Shown: piece after piece, positions 27,382-35,490 of the stretch | Layout: each line of letters opens with the position of its first letter | Numbering within the stretch: position 1 is the first letter of the stretch | NCBI GenBank assembly: GCA_965657645.1 | Contig: CBFHOS010000005.1 | Location: forward strand, 1 to 64,000 | Origin: CBFHOS01 sp965657645 | GTDB lineage: Bacteria; Pseudomonadota; Alphaproteobacteria; Puniceispirillales; Puniceispirillaceae | Reading direction: 5' to 3' | Length of the DNA: 64,000 bases | Program-made: the position numbers and the translations under genes | Notes under the pieces: model-generated | Told to the model about the DNA's origin: nothing | The model's database searches: none | What the model saw: only the letters and a program-made list of their open reading frames with translations

Positions 27382-29743
27382 TGCCCGGCCCTCCCATTTT
27401 GATCGCCTTCATCAATAGCCGCTCTGGGGTCGCCGGTGCATCTAGCGCGGGATAAGATGGTACGCCAATAGTCGTCGCATTAATTCCCGATAAGGCATCG
27501 GACAGCGCCAGAAAAACCGAAATTCCAAGCATCAAAGGCGGTTCACCAACAGCCTTTGAACGGTGCACGGTTTCTTCGGTATTTTCGCCATCATATAGCG
27601 CAACATTGAATTCCAGCGGCCGGTCCGAACAGGCCGGAATTTTATAGGTTGAGGGCGCATGGGTGGTTAATTTGCCAGTGTCATTCCAGACCAATTCCTC
27701 GGTCGTGAGCCAGCCAGCACCTTGAACAAATCCGCCCTCAATCTGGCCAATATCAATCGCCGGATTTAACGACTTGCCAGCATCATGCAAAATGTCGGTA
27801 CGCAGGATCCTGTTCTCGCCGGTCAACAAATCGACCGCAACCTCGGACACCGCGGCACCATAGGCAAAGTAATAAAAGGGGCGGCCAGTGGAGCTGGCAT
27901 TATCCCAATGCAGTTTTGGCGTTGCATAAAACCCTGTGGCGGAAAGTTGAATGCGCCCCAGATACGCCTGTTTGGCCGCTTCGCCAAAGCTGATGCTGGT
28001 CTCACCTAGGCTAACGGTGCCATTCTCAAACCGGATGTCATCGGCATCGATTTCATAAAACTGGGCGAGATAGTCAACCATGCGCAGGCGAATAGTGCGG
28101 GCCGCATTTAGCGCCGCCATGCCATTAAGATCCGCCCCAGACGAAGCCGCCGTTGCCGATGTGTTCGGCACTTTGCCAGTGTTGGTAGCGGTTATTTTCA
28201 CCGTGCCAATATCGACACCAAACTCATGCGCCACAATTTGCGCCACCTTGGTGTTGAGCCCTTGGCCCATTTCCGTGCCGCCATGATTAAGCTGGATAGA
28301 GCCATCCGCATATAACAGCACCAATGCCCCAGCTTGATTCAAAAAACGGGTGTTAAAGGAAATGCCGAATTTAACCGGACTAAAGGCAAGGCCGCGCTTT
28401 ACCCATTGGTTGCTTTCATTGAACGCCGCAATTTCACGGCGGCGGTTATGATAATCCGATGATTTCACCAATTGGTCGGTTAGATCGGCAAGAATACCAT
28501 CGGTGACAGGCTGGCCGTAATGCGTGCTAGCCAGATCCTCTGGCTGGTTGGTTTTATCGGGGTAGTAATTGCGCAACCGAACCTCAACTGGATCCAGCCC
28601 CAGATAATGTGCAACCTCATCAATCACTCGTTCAATGCCGACAATCCCTTGCGGACCACCAAAGCCTCGAAAGGCAGTGTTAGAGGCGGTATGGGTCTTA
28701 CAGCGATGTGACACCACCCGCAAATTAGGGATGTGATAGGCATTGTCGGCATGGCACATTGCCCGCGTTGCGATCGCCTCTGATAGATCCCACGACATCC
28801 CACAGCGCAATGCCTGATCAAAAATCACCCCATGGATCCGGCCCTTATCGTCAAAGCCAACAGCGTAATCAATGCGAAAATCATGACGCTTTCCTGTGAG
28901 GATAAAATCATCATCGCGATCATAAACCGTCTTTGCCGGCCGTCCGGTTATACGCGCCGCCAAGGCCGCGGTGATCGCGGGCAAATTACCTTGGCTTTCT
29001 TTACCACCAAAAGCACCGCCCATACGCCGCGTTTCGATGGTAACCGCATGGCTGGCAACGCCTAGAACCTCGGCAACTTTATGCTGGATTTCGGTTGGGT
29101 GCTGGGTCGAACAATGCAAGTACATATCGCCATCTTCGCCGGGGATCGCGAGCGCCGCCTGTCCCTCTAGATAGAAATGTTCCTGTCCACCGATTTCAAT
29201 GCGGCCCTCAATTTTATGTTTGGCACCGGCAATCGCACCATCGGCATCACCGCTCGCCATACTCGCCGCCGGTCCTAGCCACGAACCGGCTTTCATTGCC
29301 TCATCAATCGTCAAAATCGGGGTGAGAACTTTATATTCCACGATCGCAAGGCCCAGCGCATCACGCGCCGCCTGCATGGTCTCGGCGGCGATTGCAAAGA
29401 TCGCTTGGCCCATATATTCGACGATCTCCTCGGCAAATACCGGATCATCACCGCGCACCGGCGAGCAATCATTATGGCCTGGAATATCATCCGCGCTCAG
29501 CACACAAACAACGCCAGGCGCCGCCGCTACCTTGGATAAATCCATCTTCGTAATGCTGGCATGCGCATGCGCCGATTGACCGATTAGAACGACCAATGTG
29601 TTGTCAGGCGTTTTGATATCGTCAACATAGGTCGCGCTACCAGCCACATGTTTATGCGCGCTGTCGTGCCGCTGGGGTTGGTGCAGGGACTGGTGCTGGG
29701 ATTGAGGCTGTGAAGGGGCGCCATTTTTGGAATGCGTAATCAT
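27374..29743 (-). CDS. xdhB: Xanthine dehydrogenase molybdopterin subunit XdhB
   Basis: XdhB is the catalytic subunit that hydroxylates hypoxanthine and xanthine to urate at the molybdenum centre. The 789-residue protein shows GGAFGGKESQGN, FRGFGGPQG, GGTEMGQGLNTK and the active-site glutamate in AVGEPPLML. The first 28 residues are a Gln/His/Ser-rich stretch that looks like an extra tail before the conserved start (HKHVAGSATYVDDI). It overlaps xdhA by four bases and xdhC by eight. Confidence 0.96.
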   Translation of the reverse strand: MITHSKNGAPSQPQSQHQSLHQPQRHDSAHKHVAGSATYVDDIKTPDNTLVVLIGQSAHAHASITKMDLSKVAAAPGVVCVLSADDIPGHNDCSPVRGDDPVFAEEIVEYMGQAIFAIAAETMQAARDALGLAIVEYKVLTPILTIDEAMKAGSWLGPAASMASGDADGAIAGAKHKIEGRIEIGGQEHFYLEGQAALAIPGEDGDMYLHCSTQHPTEIQHKVAEVLGVASHAVTIETRRMGGAFGGKESQGNLPAITAALAARITGRPAKTVYDRDDDFILTGKRHDFRIDYAVGFDDKGRIHGVIFDQALRCGMSWDLSEAIATRAMCHADNAYHIPNLRVVSHRCKTHTASNTAFRGFGGPQGIVGIERVIDEVAHYLGLDPVEVRLRNYYPDKTNQPEDLASTHYGQPVTDGILADLTDQLVKSSDYHNRRREIAAFNESNQWVKRGLAFSPVKFGISFNTRFLNQAGALVLLYADGSIQLNHGGTEMGQGLNTKVAQIVAHEFGVDIGTVKITATNTGKVPNTSATAASSGADLNGMAALNAARTIRLRMVDYLAQFYEIDADDIRFENGTVSLGETSISFGEAAKQAYLGRIQLSATGFYATPKLHWDNASSTGRPFYYFAYGAAVSEVAVDLLTGENRILRTDILHDAGKSLNPAIDIGQIEGGFVQGAGWLTTEELVWNDTGKLTTHAPSTYKIPACSDRPLEFNVALYDGENTEETVHRSKAVGEPPLMLGISVFLALSDALSGINATTIGVPSYPALDAPATPERLLMKAIKMGGPGIV

Positions 29744-31281
29744 GCGTCTATCTCGGCATCTCTGGCGGCGGCTAGCAACGCCGATGATCCGCGTCCGGCG
29801 AGGCGTACCTGTTCACCATTACAGATATCCAGCCCGTATTTCAAAATGAGATTTGCCGCCGCCTGACGCCGGTATTCTGCGCTACCCCGCATGTCGGATA
29901 GGGGCGTGAAATCATCACCAAGCGCCTGCGCGGCATCAACAAAACTAGCGGTGGTCAATGGCTTGCCGATCAATTGGGCCTCCACAGCCTTGGCCCGCTG
30001 GGGGATCCCCGCCATACCACCAAAGGCCAAACGGGCGGCGGTAATTTTCTTGTCCGCATGGGAAATGACAAACGCACCCATGACCGCGGAAATATCCTGA
30101 TCAAATCGTTTCGACAATTTGTAACAACGCAACATCGCATGCGGTGTCGCCGGCACAATAAGCGAGGATACAAATTCCCCGGGCTGGCGATCTTGCTGGC
30201 CATAGGTGATGTAAAAATCGTCTAGCGGCAATCGGCGCGATGCGGTGCCCTTGGTTAATTCAACCTCGGCCCCAAGGGCAATCATCATCGGCGGCAAATC
30301 ACCGATTGGCGAGCCATTCGCGATATTTCCACAGATAGTCCCGCTGGCCCGCACTTGCGTTGACCCAAAGCGGCGCATTACCTCGGCGACTTCCGGCCAG
30401 CGTTCCGCAATAGCCTCTAAGCCCTGTTGATGGGTTACCGCTGGGGCAAAGCGCAGGCGCGCAGGCTCTATCTTTACCGCATCAAATCCATCCACACGGC
30501 CAGTCCATAACATGGTTTTTAGCAAGCGGTTCTGTTTCGTCACCCATAGGCCAACATCAGTGGCACCTGACACAATAGTGGCATCCGGATTATCGGCATA
30601 GAATTGGGCAAAATCATCGCCGCTAGCTGGCGCCACAAATTGTGCACGATCATCACCCAAGATCACGGTTTCACTATGCGCGATGGCGGCAATCATCTTT
30701 GCCTCTTGTTTACGGCGGGCTATCTCATAAGACGGGATAGTGTCTTTGCGCAATGACATGCCGGCATCGACAATCGGGCGATAGCCAGTGCACCGACACA
30801 GATTCCCCGCCAAAGTATCGTCAATCGTCTCGGCCTCAAGCCCCGTTCCATTACACCATGCGGCGAATAGTGACATCACAAAACCGGGCGTACAGAAACC
30901 GCATTGTGAGCCGTGAAAATCGACCATCGCGCGTTGCACCGGATGTAATCCGCCCGCTAATTCCCCGCCCGCTAATTTCCCAGCCGAGGCCGCATCGCCC
31001 AACGCCCATGATGATGACAGGCCCTCGATCGTGGTGACCGATGCGCCTTCCAACATTCCCATAAACAAAATGCATGCATTTACCGGCCGCCATAGCAAAC
31101 CAGTAGAATTAGGGCGGGCAACAACAACCGTGCATGCCCCGCAATCACCCTCACCGCACCCCTCTTTGGAACCGGTTAATTTGCGGTTCAGCCGAAGCCA
31201 GTTCAACAGCGTGGTATCGCCAGAAATATGGCTTACCTGTTGCTCTACACCATTTAAAATGAAGGTAATGTGACGGCGCAC
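29740..31281 (-). CDS. xdhA: Xanthine dehydrogenase FeS/FAD subunit XdhA
   Basis: XdhA carries two 2Fe-2S clusters and FAD and transfers electrons from XdhB to NAD. The 513-residue protein has GCGEGDCGACTVVV, then CGFCTPGF and CRCTGYRPI, and a C-terminal FAD-binding domain (TIVSGATDVG, IGDLPPMMIALGAEV). I chose GTG 31281 because GAGGGGG lies just before it and it avoids overlapping hiuH; the open frame runs on to 31380 within hiuH. A Gly/Leu/Ala repeat (KLAGGELAGG) sits in the linker near residue 125. Confidence 0.93.
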   Translation of the reverse strand: MRRHITFILNGVEQQVSHISGDTTLLNWLRLNRKLTGSKEGCGEGDCGACTVVVARPNSTGLLWRPVNACILFMGMLEGASVTTIEGLSSSWALGDAASAGKLAGGELAGGLHPVQRAMVDFHGSQCGFCTPGFVMSLFAAWCNGTGLEAETIDDTLAGNLCRCTGYRPIVDAGMSLRKDTIPSYEIARRKQEAKMIAAIAHSETVILGDDRAQFVAPASGDDFAQFYADNPDATIVSGATDVGLWVTKQNRLLKTMLWTGRVDGFDAVKIEPARLRFAPAVTHQQGLEAIAERWPEVAEVMRRFGSTQVRASGTICGNIANGSPIGDLPPMMIALGAEVELTKGTASRRLPLDDFYITYGQQDRQPGEFVSSLIVPATPHAMLRCYKLSKRFDQDISAVMGAFVISHADKKITAARLAFGGMAGIPQRAKAVEAQLIGKPLTTASFVDAAQALGDDFTPLSDMRGSAEYRRQAAANLILKYGLDICNGEQVRLAGRGSSALLAAARDAEIDA

Positions 31282-31291
31282 AATTTCCCCC

Positions 31292-31657
31292 TCAACTGCC
31301 ACGATATGTTGAATAACCGAACGGGGATAACAGCAGAGGAACATGGTAATGTTGATCGGCATTGTTAATGCCAAAAGCAATCACAACATCATCCAGAAAT
31401 GGCACATCACTCGGCGCCCCGTGAAGGGATGGATGAGTAGCCGCCAAATAGCCGCCAGCATGAAAAATCAGCTGGTAGCGGCCAGTCGCAAAATCACCGC
31501 CCTCGAGTATCGGGCTATCACAGCGGCCATCATCATTTGTTACCGCCTCGACAAGCAAAGATTGGCCATCGCCATCCAGCCGGTATAACGATATTGGAAT
31601 ACCGGCGGCGGGGCGACCGGCCGCTGTATCAAGAACATGTGTGGTCAAACGTCCCAT
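31292..31657 (-). CDS. hiuH: 5-hydroxyisourate hydrolase (transthyretin-like)
   Basis: This enzyme hydrolyses 5-hydroxyisourate, the PuuD product, to OHCU. The 121-residue protein has the family's N-terminal motif LTTHVLDTAAGRPA and the diagnostic C-terminus YRGS. I chose ATG 31657 because GAGG lies six bases before it and the length fits the family (about 110-120); the open frame to 31768 reads through a tandem repeat and has no family similarity there. It is first in the leftward operon, 10 bases before xdhA. Confidence 0.93.
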   Translation of the reverse strand: MGRLTTHVLDTAAGRPAAGIPISLYRLDGDGQSLLVEAVTNDDGRCDSPILEGGDFATGRYQLIFHAGGYLAATHPSLHGAPSDVPFLDDVVIAFGINNADQHYHVPLLLSPFGYSTYRGS

Positions 31658-31745
31658 CGGGTTCCTCATAAACATTGTAAGCGCGTTAATCGCAAGATTG
31701 CCGGGTGTATTTCCGGCGAATGGTGCAATTATCCATCTCGACCAG

Positions 31746-31777
31746 TCACCATGGCAATTATTCACCATGGCAATTAT
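31746..31777. repeat. Perfect 16-base tandem duplication in the hiuH-uraD divergent promoter region
   Basis: The unit TCACCATGGCAATTAT is present twice head-to-tail (31746-31761 and 31762-31777), followed by TCA of a third. It lies between hiuH (start 31657) and uraD (start 31845) in the only divergent control region of the purine cluster. It could be a duplicated operator or a recent slippage event. Confidence 0.6.
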
Positions 31778-31844
31778 TCATTGTATTGGCAAATAATTCC
31801 AACCATTATCTTGTGGTTAAGAAACAGTGGGATCAGCACCCGAA

Positions 31845-32369
31845 ATGAAATTCGCCATCGCACCTGACAGCCTCACCAAAGCGCAATTCCTAGATTGTTT
31901 TGGCAGTATCTATGAACATAGTGAATGGGTTGCGGATATTGTCTTTGACCAGGGCATAACCACGCAAGATCAAGACATTGCCATTTTGGCCGCCCGCATG
32001 GCCGCGATCGTTGATGATGCCGGACAAGCGCGCCAGATGGAGCTTTTGTGCGCGCACCCCGAACTAGCCGGCAAGTTAGCCATTGATGGCGGTCTGACCG
32101 CGGAATCCACGTCCGAACAGGCCAGCGCCGGATTGGATAAATGTAGCCCCGAAGAATTCGCCGAATTCCAGCGTCTAAATAGCGCCTATGGCACCGCCTT
32201 TGGTCATCCCTTTATCATCGCGGTAAAGGGGTTAACGCGGGCCGATATTCTGGATGCCTTTCGCCAGCGGATTGATAATGACAAGCCAACCGAATTTGCC
32301 ACCGCGCTAGCCGAAGTCCATAAAATCGCTAGCATCAGACTATCCGCCCTTTCAAACCCAGCCAAATAA
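31845..32369 (+). CDS. uraD: OHCU decarboxylase
   Basis: The enzyme decarboxylates 2-oxo-4-hydroxy-4-carboxy-5-ureidoimidazoline to (S)-allantoin, following HIU hydrolase. The helical protein has the family's catalytic histidine in CAHPELAGK, then STSEQASAGLD and the YGTAFGHPFIIAVKG segment. ATG 31845 (174 residues) is preferred; GTG 31827 would add six residues, and neither has a strong ribosome site. It is divergent from the hiuH-xdh operon and followed after 19 bases by a GlcD-type flavoprotein gene. Confidence 0.92.
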   Translation: MKFAIAPDSLTKAQFLDCFGSIYEHSEWVADIVFDQGITTQDQDIAILAARMAAIVDDAGQARQMELLCAHPELAGKLAIDGGLTAESTSEQASAGLDKCSPEEFAEFQRLNSAYGTAFGHPFIIAVKGLTRADILDAFRQRIDNDKPTEFATALAEVHKIASIRLSALSNPAK

Positions 32370-32388
32370 GAGCAATAGAGTTTATATT

Positions 32389-33834
32389 ATGTCAGATCAA
32401 CATTCCGGCTTCATCGATGATTTAATTGCAATTTGCGGGGTGGATTATGTCACCACCGGCGATGATATTGACCCGCGTTACCGCCGCGATTGGCTCGGGC
32501 TTTCTGACTCTGATCCGGCTGTTGTGGTGCGCCCTCATTGCACCGCGGATGTTGCCGCCATTATGAAATTATGCGCCGCGACAAAAACCCCGGTCATTCC
32601 CTTTGGCGGCAATACCAACTTAACCGGCGCGACTGTTGCCGCGCGTGAGGATCGTATCCTTGTTCTGTCGCTAGAACGGATGAACGAAATCCGCGAGATG
32701 AGTGTTGATGGCCGCTATATGGTTGTTGATGCGGGCTGTATTATCGAGAATTTGCACAAGGCGGCGGATCAGGCCGGGCTCATGTTTCCGCTGGTTTTCG
32801 GAGCCAAGGGTAGCGCCCAGATCGGCGGCGCCCTTGGGACCAATGCGGGCGGCCTGAATGTGGTTCGTTATGGCAATGCGCGGGCGCTTTGCTTGGGTTT
32901 GGAAATTGTCACGGCACAGGGCGAAATCATCGATCTATTGCCAGCGCTAAAGAAAGACAATACCGGCTATGATCTGGTGAATTTGATGGTTGGCTCGGAA
33001 GGCACGCTCGGCATTATCACCGGTGCCAGCCTCCAGCTTGTGCCTATTCCAGCGGCCTATGCCACCGCGATGGTGGTGGTCCCCGATGTAAAAGCCGCAC
33101 TGTCATTGATGAATTTTGTCCAGACACGCACCGGCGGCCGGGTTGAGGCTTTCGAGCTGTTTGGCAAATTGATGTATGATCTGTGCGCGAAATATCTAGA
33201 CCATATCACAGTGCCATTTTCCTATAGTCCGGACCTCTCCATTCTGGTCGAGATTGCCGCCGGTACGAGCGATGACGCAAAGATCGACGACAATGGCAAG
33301 ATCGCCCTCGTGCAACAGCTTGAAGATATTCTGGGCGAAGCGTTTGAGGCTGGTCTAGCCGAAGATGCGGCGATTGCCTATTCAGAGGCCCAGCGCAATA
33401 ATCTATGGGTAATGCGCGAGGACACCCTAGAGGCCATGCAACGCCACGGCAGTTGGGTAATGTCGGATGTCAGCTTTCAGGTATCAGACTTGCCCGGGGC
33501 CATTGCCGATTTAGAAGCCGCCTTTGCCGCCATCGCGCCGGGGCCGTTTTGTGTCGCCTTTGGTCATATGGGCGACGGCAATTTACATAGTTGCATGCGC
33601 CCCTATGATGAAGATCCAAAGGACCATCCGGCCGAGAGTGAAGCCATCAAAAAGGCGCTATGTGACATTGTCACCAAATGGCGCGGATCAATTAGCGCCG
33701 AGCATGGCATCGGCACTGACAAACAGCAATTGATGAAACAGCTAAAGGATCCGGCCGCCTATGCAATGATGAAAAGCATTAAGGCGGCACTCGATCCCGA
33801 TAACCTGCTTAACCCCGGCAAAGTTCTATTATAG
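32389..33834 (+). CDS. FAD-linked 2-hydroxyacid dehydrogenase (GlcD family)
   Basis: The 481-residue protein has a vanillyl-alcohol-oxidase-type FAD domain (VIPFGGNTNLTGATV, GGALGTNAGGLNVVRYGNARA, GSEGTLGIITGASL) and a C-terminal FAD-oxidase domain ending with SAEHGIGTDK and LLNPGKVLL. Relatives oxidise glycolate, D-lactate or D-2-hydroxyglutarate. It follows uraD by 19 bases. Glyoxylate or ureidoglycolate metabolism is a plausible link, but this is inferred only from position. No GlcE or GlcF partner is adjacent. Confidence 0.82.
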   Translation: MSDQHSGFIDDLIAICGVDYVTTGDDIDPRYRRDWLGLSDSDPAVVVRPHCTADVAAIMKLCAATKTPVIPFGGNTNLTGATVAAREDRILVLSLERMNEIREMSVDGRYMVVDAGCIIENLHKAADQAGLMFPLVFGAKGSAQIGGALGTNAGGLNVVRYGNARALCLGLEIVTAQGEIIDLLPALKKDNTGYDLVNLMVGSEGTLGIITGASLQLVPIPAAYATAMVVVPDVKAALSLMNFVQTRTGGRVEAFELFGKLMYDLCAKYLDHITVPFSYSPDLSILVEIAAGTSDDAKIDDNGKIALVQQLEDILGEAFEAGLAEDAAIAYSEAQRNNLWVMREDTLEAMQRHGSWVMSDVSFQVSDLPGAIADLEAAFAAIAPGPFCVAFGHMGDGNLHSCMRPYDEDPKDHPAESEAIKKALCDIVTKWRGSISAEHGIGTDKQQLMKQLKDPAAYAMMKSIKAALDPDNLLNPGKVLL

Positions 33835-33855
33835 GGGCTCCGGCCCATAACCAGA

Positions 33856-35355
33856 TCAGGTGTCACTGCCAGCGTGGAAGTTAAATACCGCGCCCTCTTT
33901 AATGCCCGATGGCCAGCGCGCGGTAACGGTCTTTAGCTTGGTGTAAAAGCGAACACCTTCCATGCCGTGCATGGCGTGATCACCAAACATTGAGGCTTTC
34001 CAGCCACCAAAGCTGTGATAGGCGACCGGCACTGGGATCGGGACATTCACCCCGACCATGCCGACATTTACATTATTCGCAAAATCACGCGCGGCATCAC
34101 CATCTCTGGTAAAGATCGCGGTGCCATTGCCATATTCATGATCCATCACCAATTGGCGTGCCTGTTCATAGCTGGTCGGGCGAAGCACCGATAGCACCGG
34201 TCCAAAAATCTCGTCACGATAGACCGACATATCCGGCGTGACATGATCAAGCACAGTGCCACCAACGAAAAAGCCGTCTTCATAGCCTTGCAGTTTCAAC
34301 CCACGTCCATCGACAACAACCTTGGCACCATCCGCCTCACCGGCATTGATATAGCCTTCAATACGGGCCTTGGCATCCGCCGTGATAACCGGACCCATCT
34401 CGACACCGGCTTCGTCATATTGGCCAATCTTTAGGGCCCGCACTTTTGGTGCCAGCGCATTGACAAACCGATCGGCGGTTTCATCGCCAACCGCCAATAC
34501 CGCCGAGATCGCCATACAGCGTTCTCCAGCAGAGCCAAAGGCCGCGCCCATGGCCGCATCAACAGCCTGATCCATATCGGCATCTGGCATGATGATCATA
34601 TGGTTTTTCGCACCGCAAAGTGCCTGTACCCGCTTGCCGTTGGCACAGCCACGGCTATAGATATATTTACCGATCGGGGTCGAACCAACGAACGAAATCG
34701 CGGCAATCTCCGGATGATCCAGAATGGCGTCAACAGCCTCCTTATCACCGTGAATGACGTTAAACACACCATCGGGCAAGCCAGCTTCGCTCAACAATTT
34801 GGCAATCAACATAGAGGCACCCGGATCACGCTCCGACGGCTTTAGGACAAAGGTATTACCAGTCGCCAGCGCCATCGGGAACATCCACATTGGCACCATC
34901 GCCGGAAAATTAAACGGGGTGATACCAGCGACCACACCAACTGGCTGGCGCATTGAATAGCTATCAACACCACCGGCAACCTGTGGCGAATATTCACCTT
35001 TGAGGACATGCGGAATACCACAGGCAAATTCAACCACCTCAACACCGCGGGCAACCTCGCCCTTGGCATCGTCAAAAGTTTTGCCGTGCTGGGATGATAC
35101 CAATGTCGCCAATTCATCCAGATTATCCCGCAACAGGGCGCGGAAATTAAACATCACTTGGGCGCGTTTAGCGGCCGGTGTATTGGCCCAATTCGGCAAT
35201 GCTGCGGCGGCGTTTTCAATGGCGTGATTGACCTCACTCACACTGGCTAACGGCACCACATCAATGGCCTTGCCAGTGGCAGGGTTGAATACATCTTGGG
35301 ACCGGCCACTTGTGCCCGCAACGGCGCTTCCGCCGATATAGTGTGAAATAGTCAT
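33856..35355 (-). CDS. mmsA: Methylmalonate-semialdehyde dehydrogenase (CoA-acylating)
   Basis: MmsA converts methylmalonate semialdehyde to propionyl-CoA in valine, thymine and inositol breakdown. The 499-residue ALDH has the NAD-site motif PFNFPAMVPMWMFP, FVGSTPIGKYIY and the catalytic cysteine in GERCMAISAVLAVG. It lacks the usual ALDH general-base glutamate region, which is typical for CoA-acylating members. I chose ATG 35355 (GGAG six bases upstream, family length); the frame extends to 35421. Methylmalonyl-CoA mutase genes lie 17 kb away in this window. Confidence 0.92.
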   Translation of the reverse strand: MTISHYIGGSAVAGTSGRSQDVFNPATGKAIDVVPLASVSEVNHAIENAAAALPNWANTPAAKRAQVMFNFRALLRDNLDELATLVSSQHGKTFDDAKGEVARGVEVVEFACGIPHVLKGEYSPQVAGGVDSYSMRQPVGVVAGITPFNFPAMVPMWMFPMALATGNTFVLKPSERDPGASMLIAKLLSEAGLPDGVFNVIHGDKEAVDAILDHPEIAAISFVGSTPIGKYIYSRGCANGKRVQALCGAKNHMIIMPDADMDQAVDAAMGAAFGSAGERCMAISAVLAVGDETADRFVNALAPKVRALKIGQYDEAGVEMGPVITADAKARIEGYINAGEADGAKVVVDGRGLKLQGYEDGFFVGGTVLDHVTPDMSVYRDEIFGPVLSVLRPTSYEQARQLVMDHEYGNGTAIFTRDGDAARDFANNVNVGMVGVNVPIPVPVAYHSFGGWKASMFGDHAMHGMEGVRFYTKLKTVTARWPSGIKEGAVFNFHAGSDT

Positions 35356-35490
35356 AACAGACTCCATGAGGTGGATGATTGCAGTTATATAGCCGTAATA
35401 GGTTACGATATAGACTGGCAAATGTAATCAAATTTAACCAAAGCGCAAGCGCGCCGTGGCCGCCTCTGCTTTTGGGGATCTACCGCTATT

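Noticed and set aside
31658..31768. N-terminal extension of the HIU hydrolase
   Set aside because: It translates the 16-base tandem repeat, has no similarity to the family, and a good ribosome site supports ATG 31657.
33834..33856. Bidirectional terminator between the GlcD-type gene and mmsA
   Set aside because: A short GGGC/GCCC pairing exists, but it has no T-run on either side.
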